Source: Pterois miles (Eukaryota > Chordata > Actinopteri > Perciformes > Scorpaenidae). Taken from it: a DNA stretch of 64,000 nucleotides. The notes beneath the pieces are model-generated. The model was not told the origin of the DNA. It ran no database searches and saw only the letters and a program-made list of their open reading frames with translations. The number at the start of each line of letters is the position of its first letter. Position 1 is the first letter of the stretch. Of this stretch, positions 49,201 through 59,471 are shown piece by piece. The translations under genes and the position numbers were made by a program. Location of the stretch: NCBI GenBank assembly GCA_947000775.1, contig CAMQGK010000048.1, positions 3,808,501 through 3,872,500 of the forward strand. The letters are read 5' to 3'.

Positions 49201-51221
49201 TCTCCCCGTGTCAGCGTGGGTTTTCTCCGGGTAATCTGGCTTCCTCCCACAGTCCAAAGACATGCTGTTTCGGGTAATTGACTCTATGATGACTCTAAAT
49301 TGCCAGTAGGTGTGGATGTGAGTGTGAATGGTTGTCTGTCTATATGTTGTCTCTCTCTGTGTGCCCTGCGATGGACTGGCGACCTGTCCTGGGTGTACCC
49401 CACCTCCGCCCAATGCCAGCTGGGATCGGCTCCAGCTCCCCCGCGACCCCTAACGGGAAAAGCTGTTGACGATGGATGGATGGATAGTATTGACGTTGGA
49501 CGCAGCTCCAGCTCCATCACTGAGGGCCGATTCATAACTTACTATCTTGTCCTCCCCATAGATCTTCTGTAACTGCTCCGCCACCTCCAGAGTCCCATCT
49601 GGACTTCCGTCGTCAATGACAATGATCTCGTAGTTATAACCACTGTGGGATCGACGACACATTGAACTGAAGGTTAGAGTTTGGCTCCAGAGACGTTAGC
49701 ATAACCCTGACACACACACACACACACACACACTTAACAAGTGAAGTTAGCGATAAATTACAAACGTGAGGCAAACTAAGCTAACTAGTTAGCTAGAAAA
49801 TAACCCTTTTCTACTGTAGCCTGGACACGGTAAATCTTGGAAGTCAACGAAAAGACCATAGAACTGAGCTGTCACTCTCTGTGGTTTAGTGACAACTCAT
49901 CACTGACAGGGGTTAGCTAGCACAGCCCGCTAACGTTAGCTCCCACAGCCCGCTAACGTTAGCTACCACAGCCCGCTAACGTTAACTACCACAGCCCGCT
50001 AACGTTAACTACCACAGCCCGCTAACGTTAACTCCCACAGCCCGCTAACGTTAGCTCTCACAGCCCGCTTACGTTAGCTAGCACAGCCCGCTAACGTTAG
50101 CTACCACAGCCCGCTAACGTTAGCTCCCACAGCCCGCTTACGTTAGCTAGCACAGCCCGCTAACGTTAGCTACCACAGCCCGCTAACGTTAGCTCCCACA
50201 GCCCGCTAACGTTAGCTACCGCAGCCCGCTAACGTTAACTACCACAGCCCGCTAACGTTAACTCCCACAGCCCGCTAACATTAGCTCCCACAGCCCGCTA
50301 ACATTAGCTCCCACAGCCCGCTAACGTTAGCTCCCACAGCCCGCTAACGTTAACTACCACAGCCCGCTAACGTTAACTCCCACAGCCCGCTAACGTTAGC
50401 TACCACAGCCCGCTAACGTTAGCTCCCACAGCCCGCTAACGTTAGCTCCCACAGCCCGCTAACGTTAGCTCCCACAGCCCGCTAACGTTAGCTACCACAG
50501 CCCGCTAACGTTAGCTACCACAGCCCGCTAACGTTAACTACCACAGCCCGCTAACGTTAACTACCACAGCCCGCTAACGTTAACTCCCACAGCCCGCTAA
50601 CGTTAGCTCTCACAGCCCGCTTACGTTAGCTAGCACAGCCCGCTAACGTTAGCTACCACAGCCCGCTAACGTTAGCTCCCACAGCCCGCTTACGTTAGCT
50701 AGCACAGCCCGCTAACGTTAGCTACCACAGCCCGCTAACGTTAGCTCCCACAGCCCGCTAACGTTAGCTACCGCAGCCCGCTAACGTTAACTACCACAGC
50801 CCGCTAACGTTAACTCCCACAGCCCGCTAACATTAGCTCCCACAGCCCGCTAACATTAGCTCCCACAGCCCGCTAACGTTAGCTACCACAGCCCGCTAAC
50901 GTTAACTACCACAGCCCGCTAACGTTAACTCCCACAGCCCGCTAACGTTAGCTACCACAGCCCGCTAACATTAGCTCCCACAGCCCGCTAACGTTAGCTA
51001 CCACAGCCCGCTAACGTTAGCTACCACAGCCCGCTAACATTAGCTACCACAGCCCGCTAACGTTAGCCGAGCTGGCTCCCCGGAACTCACCTTTCACCGA
51101 AATATTTCACCAAAAGCCAGACTATCAAAGGAAGGTTTTCCCTTTCGTTGTAGGTAGGTAATAGTACTGAGTATTTGTCCTCACTATCTCGGTTAGGATG
51201 CGACGTTTTTCGGCTTGCCAT
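46246..51221 (-). CDS. dpm1: dolichol-phosphate mannosyltransferase subunit 1, complete
   Basis: DPM1 is the catalytic subunit that transfers mannose from GDP-mannose to dolichol phosphate at the ER, supplying N-glycosylation, GPI anchors and O-/C-mannosylation. Nine coding exons join in frame: 51091-51221, 49543-49642, 48461-48494, 48299-48375, 47664-47689, 47417-47512, 47203-47271, 46997-47111, 46246-46350. They total 753 bp, 250 residues plus stop (human 260). The GT-A glycosyltransferase-2 signature is clear: YSVLLPTYNERENLPLIVWL at 17-36, IDDGSPDGT near 53-61, the metal-binding DAD of DADLSHH at 108-110, RPGASDLTGSFR, and [20 protein letters not shown] near the C-terminus. Like vertebrate DPM1 it has no C-terminal membrane anchor, so it would depend on DPM2/DPM3. 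All borders are GT-AG. Intron 1 holds a large minisatellite. Confidence 0.97.
48667..49111. mobile_element. hAT-type MITE, right end missing
   Basis: It begins CAGTGGTGGAATGTAAC and continues with the ACTCAAGTACTGT / TTTTACTCCACTAC text typical of a very common teleost non-autonomous hAT family. The expected inverted CCACCACTG end is not present before the SINE at 49112. It lies in dpm1 intron 2. Confidence 0.75.
49112..49490 (+). mobile_element. tRNA-headed SINE with (ATGG)n tail
   Basis: The head GTGCAGTGGTTAGCCCTCTT and GGTTCGATTCC are A- and B-box-like. The body GTTTGCATGTTCTCCCCGTG and TGGCGACCTGTCCTGGGTGT is a widespread fish SINE consensus. It ends in GATGGATGGATGG. This is a different family from the GGGCGGCAG SINEs. 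It abuts the truncated MITE. Confidence 0.85.
49920..51066. repeat. 24-bp minisatellite with a 12-bp palindrome in each unit
   Basis: About 48 copies in dpm1 intron 1. Each unit is CACAGCCC plus the palindrome GCTAACGTTAGC (variants GTTAAC, ACATTAGC, CTTACG) plus a TACC/TCCC link. The order of variant units from 49977 is repeated from 50529, giving a second-level period of 552 bp (23 units). The array ends about 25 bp before the exon 1 donor at 51090. Confidence 0.97.
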
Positions 51222-52150
51222 GTCGACGTAAACCTGAACACACCGAGTAAAGGTAGAACAGGTGTCCCACAACATCCTGTATATTATTTTCAAAATAAAT
51301 CGAGTATTAGCGTAACTTCTGTAATGCACATACAGTGGATGTTATACTTAATTTAAAGTTTTTTTGTTTGAGCAGCCATATTCAGTCTATATGCATTATC
51401 TGTACTGAAACATCACGGAAAATCATTTACTACATAAACATGGCATAGTTAGCCCGTTTGCTCCCTCCTAGTATCACAGTCCAATGTACTTGTTACACGT
51501 AGTAGTAGTGTGGGTCATAGTGTGTCTCTAGTGTGTTAAACCATAGCCTGGATGAACACGTCTGACTGGCTGCAGGGTGTCCATTAGTACGTAATAATGA
51601 ACATCTACTAAGTAGTTCCACTGAAACGACGTATTCACCGGTTTATATTAACGCATAAACTATATTAAATGAAAATTAATATCTTATTCATTAGATCGAG
51701 TGTAATGTTTCATTGACATAGTCGGACCTCCCGACCACAACAGTAGACAACGTTGCTCGGTGATGTCCTCACAAGCTGTCTTAGATCATATGCTCCGTTC
51801 GTTTTAGGGCAGTGAACGACCACGGTTGCCTTTATTTTGAAAAATACGTTAACATTTCTGACAAAACCGGAAACTTGATAAAGACGCTGGCTTCCGGTTA
51901 GAACTTCCTGTGTGCTCTTCAAAATAGACACCACTAGAAACAGGTCTGTCTTCACCGAAGTTCCGACTATATGCCATTATTGTGTTTACTGATGTATTTC
52001 CTCCGTCCTCCAGAGGGAGGCCGGAGGTCGGCTGGTCTGGAGCTGGTTCAGCGTGCCCCCCTGCAGGAAGACCATCTCACTACACTGAACGTTCCTGCCC
52101 CTCAGTGTCGTCAAGTCCTTTTGAAAACCAGAACAGAACAAAACGCTTCA
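51222..52150. other. dpm1 upstream and intergenic region, no gene seen
   Basis: Contains the dpm1 5' flank. It is not strongly CpG-rich. ETS-like CCGGAAAC and CTTCCGG words occur near 51868-51900. In human, MOCS3 is divergent from DPM1, but no MOCS3-like frame is visible here. Short frames on both strands match nothing I know. Confidence 0.45.
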
Positions 52151-52159
52151 TTAGACACT

Positions 52160-53541
52160 TATTAATGGACTTTTATTAACAAGATAAAAACATCTCTAAC
52201 TTACTCACATCATGGAATTATCACCCAACCCCACTGAAACCACAACATGTAAACATGAATTTTCAGTACAAATAGTTGCAGTATAAAATACCATACACGA
52301 ATAACTGTATACAGTAAAAATAATAAACAATATACAAATTATCATACACATGACAACAGACACTCTCACAGTATCATTTATACCATGGAACAAAAAGAGG
52401 CTTTTACACCATGGATTATGCATTTTCATTATCCTTGAGGCAGTTAAGGTTAGAATGGCAAATGAAATATGTAGACATGTGACATAGATGATAAACTACT
52501 TTGCATTAATATAGTGCATGAATACATAAACATAATAATAGACGGTTTCAGTGCGAATATGGTGTATAAAACAGCACTTGACTGATCCCAATGAGAAAAT
52601 ATTTTCCTTTATGATGCTGAGTTCATCTAGTCTATATTAGAAAGCTTCCTACTTCTCATTCAGAGTTCATCTCTCAGACATTTTTTTAATGTCAGAAGAA
52701 CATCGTAACCAGACGACTGAGAGATGTCCTTCCTGTATTGTTTCCTTTTCTCACACATGATGAAGCTTGTGAAGCTTCTTCATCAGTCAGTGGCAAGTTC
52801 AACACACCAAACCTCTTCAGCGGTGCATTTTAGCTCCATTCCCAGTCTGGCATTCAGCTCCAAAGGAACCACAGTCCTTTCAAACAGACGTCAGTCACCT
52901 TACCGTTGCTGCCTGCTTGTTAAAATCCATTCAAGGCTGGTAGCCATAATATGGGTCATCTGGGAGAAGAGAGCATACACAAAAGAGTCAGCACATAAGA
53001 CCACTGTCACACTGGAGCATTAGCAGCTAATGAGCCAGGCAGAACCAAAAACAGAGCTAAAAGCAGAGTCAATATTGGACTTACACCATTCATCAGGTGG
53101 ACACAAACATTAGTCCAGTGAATGTTAATGTTGCTCTGTGTCTGCTGGATTTGGTATCAGGCAACAGTTTGTTAACACGCTCAACATTATAATACAGTTT
53201 ATAAGCTCAATGTTGCATTAACAGCTTGTTTATTTGCCCCAAAGTGGTCAAAAAAAATCAATCGGCTGCCCATAACATAGAAAAAAGCGCCAGTAATGTA
53301 AAGTTAAATGGTTTGTTACAGAAAAAGGATGCCTTACGTAGATGTTGAGTAATTTATCCTGATGGAGATATTACACATAAATAATCTGGGATTCAACCTA
53401 CATCATTACTTTTTATCCCCCCCAGCTGAACACCCCAGTGCCAGGCTCAGTGTGACTTGCCTCTGGTGGACCTGGATCATCATCATCATCATCATCATCA
53501 CCATATCTTATCGTTTCCGGGCTGTGTCCCTTTCCTGGTAG
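52160..53541 (-). other. col20a1: probable 3' UTR of col20a1
   Basis: No coding frame after the collagen stop at 53542. The minus strand has AATAAA at 52172-52177, about 1.4 kb downstream, and the sequence is AT-rich in between. A short (ATC)n run lies at 53475-53502. The UTR extent is a guess pending transcripts, and an additional intron is possible. Confidence 0.4.
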
Positions 53542-56500
53542 CTAACCTGTTTGCTGGGGAACTCTGTGGCAGCCTCCACTGCTGTCACACACTCCTGGTG
53601 GTCCAATCTCGCCTGGCTGTCCAGCAGGTCCGCTGATTCCTGGGGGACCTGGCTTACCATCATCTCCTTTGGAACCTGGGTTTCCCAGCTTGGACTCACC
53701 TGGAGGACCTGCAGACACACAAAACACATAATGCACATGCATCATAACCACACATCAGGACAGGGTTGTGAAGTATTTTAAATATGATATATGAAAAACA
53801 TGACTCATAGGGAGGTACCTGCAAATCCTTTGACCCCTGTTGGCCCCTGGACATTGGTCCCTGTGTCACCTTTCTCTCCTGGCAGACCTCGTCTTCCTGT
53901 AGAGACGGAAGAGAGTCAAACGCTTATAATAATAATAATATCACACTGGACCCTAAAAATCGGACATCATTTATAAATGCTCAGACGTCTGTGCAACAGT
54001 TGCTTTACAAATGTGAGAAACAAACAAATATCAGCTATCCAGTGCGACGGAGTCTCACCCTGTTCTCCTGGATATCCAGCCCTGCCAGGTCTCCCCCTTG
54101 GGCCAACACGCCCCTGGTTGCCCCTGGAGCCTGGGGGGCCCTTGGGCCCTGGTATACCAGGTTCCCCGGGGGGCCCACCGGCTCCTCAATAGGAGCTGGC
54201 TTACGACTTATCTCGTTGATGAACATGTCAAGCTTCAACACCTCCTCTGAAAAACACACAGGACTCTGGATGAAGTATGAGCGGGAGAAGATGTTTGCAT
54301 CTGATGAGTGAGTTCAATATGCAGATACTTGCTAACAGAGTACTCACTGTGCACCAGCTGCTCACAGGCCTGTGTGACCAGCTGGTAGATCATGGCCATA
54401 GACTGAGGTTCCCCCTGTTAAACATCAGCACGTTCACCAACCAGAACCAACGTAGTATGATGAACTTTCACTTTTATACACAGTAAAAAGCAGTGGCAAA
54501 ATGTGACCCACCGCAACGAGAAGACTTCTTTTAGGACAATGTCAGTATTACAGTAAGAAAAAGACTTTATGGCTATAACCTACCTTCTCTCCTCGCTCCC
54601 CTTTACCTCCTGGCAGACCCTGTGAAGAAACAGATACACCAGATTAATAGGTAGTGCTTCTCCCACACCTCTTACCTCTTCACCCCTCACACTCTCGTAC
54701 ACTGACAGTGATCCACAGGATGCTGGTGTGTGTGAACCAGGACAACATCTAATAACACACACTGACCCCTTTTTGAATGATCCTTTTTCCATCAACAGTT
54801 CTTGGTCCCAGGCCTCTGCCATAAAACCAGAGGCTCCAACAAGCCTATTCTAGTGTCAGCACCAGCAAACCGGTATTTTTCCTCAGCTGCTGCCTGGTAT
54901 CATGGTGACCAGAAGATGGCCATGGACAATCCTGCCGCATACGACCATCCTGCTGCCAGGCGTGAGTGCTGAGCCGTCTGCTGGCCTCCTGCTCTGAGCA
55001 GCTTCAGAGCTCGCTGCACTTTTGTTCCATTATATTTTGGTGGCTTTATCTTGTGACCCATACAAACCTTTCTATCATCACAACCTCCTTCACTCATGTT
55101 TGGTTCTTCTTCCCACCTTTAACTCTAAGACTTCCAACCATCTGATCACACAGACAAAAAAAAAAGGTTTTATTCTGATTTATGATTCATGTAGTGCAAC
55201 CAGCGTCAGACTGCTGTAAAATAACCACACAACCTCTCTGCTCATGTGCACATCAGACCTGCCATTTTGATTCATTTTTCTTCAGTTTCAGTTCACAGAG
55301 TTTAGTTTTGTACATCAATTGAAAGCACCGTGATGAGCAACATGATGTGACAGAGATTGTTCAGGTTACACTGTGTAGTGGTGTGTAGTAAAAAAACACG
55401 CGTTTAACTGCAGGAGGTTATGGTATGGACTGAGATGACAAATTAAACTGTACACTATTACACACAGATAACATCAGATCTTCATCACGTCCAGGCAGAA
55501 ACGTGAATTAAAGCTTCATCTATATTCATATTTGAAGCTCTGTGGGTGCATGCTTATGTTACTATGGTACGGAGTTTCAGTGATATCTCTGATATTTATC
55601 ACCATTTCATCTGTGTTTGATGTCATTTACAGTAGTGGCATAAATAATAACTGTTAACTCTTAAACATATATCTGGTGTATCTGGTGGAAACATCTGTTA
55701 ATAGAGGTCTAACATGAGGGTTCACACCGGTTCAGCCCAGACCTTCGTCATCTCTTCTTCTCTTTTATGCTGTTCTGGCCTTTTTCTCCACGACAGCCTG
55801 CATGGATGACGAGAAACGGCTTTGCTGTAACTTCTCAAGTCTTCACCGAACCAGGCCGCCTGACACTGACCCAGATTTCTCCGCCATCTCTCCTGTGTCA
55901 GCCCGACTCCGTCAGCTCAGCCCTCCGTGTGCTGCCTCACTTCTCAGTTATCATTAGACATGGTTATCCTTGTCAATATTCAACAAGGCATCACATTTGA
56001 TCTTTGTGTCCAGGATGAGCTTTTGGTTGAGGTTCCCAAGAAGTACTTAGTGTCTGGTAATGTAGCGCATATATAACTGTGGACACTACATAGTCACCTA
56101 TGAAGACAGACCTGGCTAATAACACTATTAGTCCCTCTCGTCTTACCGTAGGTCCCACAGGTCCTGAGAAGCCTCTTTCCCCTATAGGCCCTGGGTGTCC
56201 TGGCATTCCTTGAAAACCCTGTAAAATACAAATAGTTGGATGGATGCGAAACAGCAGACAAACGAGGAGAGAGGAACTGTCCAAAGTCCCCTTTAGGTTT
56301 GGACCACTCTGAGGTTTCATACTGAGATATAAAGCATGTTTGACCTGGTCGGCTCTAATAAGCACACAATAACTTGACACACAATAACTTGACACTTTAC
56401 TTGGCAAGTTTTTAATAGAAGGTTTGCCCTTTGTCACCTAAAGATCCAGGACCACCACCGAGCACCCCGTCTCCACAGGATGCTGATCTAGGCCTCGTTT

Positions 56501-58241
56501 GTAACGCTGCAGCTTTTTAGAGAGAACACACATTGGCCCAGTAGTGCTAAGATAAGATAAGATAAGATATTCCTTTATTAGTCCCACAGTGGAGAAATTT
56601 ACTGGGTTCTGGCCTGATGAGGGCGCTACAGGAACGCTCAATCTGTGTCGAAAATGGACTAGGTTCATTCTCAGTAAATCTAACGTGTATCAGCCGATTC
56701 AATTTTAATATTATTTTGTGTTTGAAGGAGTAAATTGTGTCCTGACGGTGGCACAAGACAAAGAGTCACCAGAAACATTAGGATTCATCCTCTGAGGACA
56801 ACACATATCCTCAGTAGATGTCATGGCCATGAACATATTAGTTTTTGGACGGTGGCACCACAGACGATGCTCAGTTCAACACAAAGTGGCTCTGAAATGA
56901 AACTAAGTCTCACCCTGGGTCCAGTAAGACCAGGTCCACCGATGTTCCCTTCCAGCCCTCTGATGCCCTGTGAAACACAGACAGGTCTCTGCTTCAGCTC
57001 AGCCGGGTAAAGAACTGATGACGTTTACTGTTCTGGGATCAAGCAGCTCACCTGAGGACCTGGAGCCCCCTCTTCCCCTTTTGGACCCGCAGGTCCTGGT
57101 AAACCCTGCAGATAAGAGGCAGGTGAATGGTTTCATAGGCAACAACCGGGGAAGAGGATCAAAAGTGTTTCCGTATTACCGGTTAGACTCACCTGGACTC
57201 CTGGTCGCCCAGGATCTCCCTTTTCCCCTCTTGCACCAGGCGGACCCTAAAAGGGAAAATATGAATACACAAAACAAGTACATTTTATACAACACACTAC
57301 ATTCATAAGTCTTTAGTAAGATATGTACCATAATTAATACCACAATACACAAGAACATATTTAAAGCAAAGAAGGTTACCCACCACTTTACCCTGCACCG
57401 CCATGCCTCGGGGTCCTGTGCTGCCCAGGGGTCCGAGACCTCCCTCTAATCCAGGCTTTCCTGGAGGACCCACCTCCCCCTGAAACACAGAGGAACTAAG
57501 ATGAAGACATCAACTCGGAGGCATGCCTCGAACTAATTCTAGTGATTCACTTGAAATCTGATGACCCATTAGACTTCAGCTTGTCTCTGCTCAGAGCCTG
57601 GAGGTGGACACGACAGATCAGTCTGCTGCTGACTGCTAGACTGTTTTATTAACTATAACGGTCAATCGGCATGTAGATGAACAAAGACTGTAGCAAACGC
57701 AGAGGCGACACCTTCATGAGGAGAGTTTAGTGATGCTGGAGCAGTCTGAGGACATGAACCGCTGACAGCTAAAGCCACTGACGGTGAGGAGACATGGTCT
57801 GAGCAGGTTTAGTGCCAAAACAAGCACCACAGCTGCACTGTGCTGCCTCATCAGCATAAACTCAGCCCCAGCTGCACCTCTCCACACAACGCAAAACAAG
57901 AAAATTGTGCTTGAAGTAAATTGCCTAAAACTGTGTTTGCCCTGGTGCTGGCTTTGCACCTGAAGGAAGGACCCTCTAGTTTCTGAAGCTACCACATTTC
58001 CATCTCACCTTGTGACCTTGCTCTCCCTTCTCGCCTTTCTCACCACGAGGACCTGGCTTTCCCTGGAAAAGAAGAAGAATTAAAGTCCTCATGTTTCAGA
58101 CTGCTGGGTCACACATTCATGTTCCAGGTCTAACGTGGCTCTCATGGTGACATACGGTTGGTCCGGAGGAACCAGAAGCTCCGGGGACGTCAGAGGAACA
58201 GGTACAGGTGTAGGCCGGGGGGGGCAGCTCTCCTCATCTCT
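53542..58241 (-). CDS. col20a1: col20a1 collagenous (COL/NC) module
   Basis: Twelve exons encode Gly-X-Y repeats, five of them exactly 54 or 72 bp as in fibrillar-type collagen exons. One interruption is GMAVQ. The NC2 segment reads MAMIYQLVTQACEQLVHK then EVLKLDMFINEISRKPAP, as in FACIT collagens. COL1 follows, with GTNVQ and GESKL imperfections, and the chain ends GPPGVCDSSGGCHRVPQQTG. The first exon (58156-58241) opens with RDEESC and carries a run of 8 G on the plus strand at 58217-58224. The exon is 86 bp, and 87 would restore cysteines and Gly-X-Y phase. The exon 54059-54246 is 188 bp with 6 G at 54168-54173, and 189 would restore phase. Confidence 0.85.
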
Positions 58242-58243
58242 CT

Positions 58244-58288
<45 letters not shown>

Positions 58289-59436
58289 TAAAGACATTTA
58301 CTATGTAAAGGACAACGAGGAGCGTCAAGACGCCTCTTCATGTCCGGGTCTTCATCATCCTGAAAGGGTTTACTTCACAACGACGACGATGACCAGCTCT
58401 CTGTGCATTATCCTGCTTATTACACACACACACAGAAATGGTCCACCCGAGTCCGACATCAAAACTGTATCTATAGCAACGGTCTGTTAAAGAAATAACA
58501 GACGTTGAACGCTGTGATTAACCAATCAGAATGGAGTAGTGTAATAAGCTCTCTTTAACGATTGTAAATCTACTGGGAGAAACGGGATGATAGTGTGAGC
58601 GACCATCAGGTAAAGGCTAATATCTTAGGTATGAGTTACAGTTTTCAGAGACACAATTAGTTTAAAAATATCAAGGGATGGATTTCAGACAGCTGAGCGA
58701 CAGAAACCAGCTGCATGGTGTGATAGCTCACGTCTTCACTGCTTCTCTCAGCCTTCGAGAGACGCCGATGACTCAAATCTAGATATTAATGACACGACGT
58801 GTTGAACTGGTCTCAGAGGTCCAACATCTTGGCCATGTGCTAGATTCACACCTAATGTCTGAGAGGCACGGCAACATGTGATCACTGAAACTGGATCCTG
58901 ACTGGGGTCAGTTTGTGAAGACGGATCAGTTGTGTGGTCATGAAGGATCTGCTGCTTCTTGTTTTATGGTGTTTTATTATATTATAGTTTGTATTGTTCT
59001 GTCTGTAGTTTCTTGTGGAGTTCTGAGTATTGCACATATTTATTTGCTGAGTTTGTGTTTTGTGTAATCTCTTGTGTATTTGTTTTTGTGTTTAATGTAT
59101 GTTTATTGGGGGGCGGCAGTAGCTCAGTCTGTAGGGAGTTGTCTTGGGAACCGGAGGGTCACCGGTTCAAGTCCCGCCATGGACCAAAAACTGAGTGTGA
59201 ACTGGTAGCTGGAGAGGTGCCAGTTTACCTCTTGGACACTGCCGAGGTGCCCCTGAGCAAGGCACCAGACCCCCAACTGCTCGGGGCGCTTGTCAGGAGC
59301 AGCCCCCTCACTCTGACATCTCTCCATTAATGCATGTTTGTGCATGTGTGTGTTCAGGTCTGCATGTACCGTGTATAAGTTAACAACAGAGTGTAGAAAT
59401 TGAATTTCCCCTCGTGGGACTAATAAAGGACTATCT

Positions 59437-59471
<35 letters not shown>

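Noticed and set aside
51710..52179. Short frames on both strands upstream of dpm1, considered as a divergent MOCS3-like gene
   Set aside because: No MOCS3 motifs such as the nucleotide-binding or rhodanese segments are visible and the frames are short.
59111..59190. Stand-alone tRNA gene
   Set aside because: A- and B-box words are present, but the following body and tail match other copies of a SINE, and no complete cloverleaf is evident.
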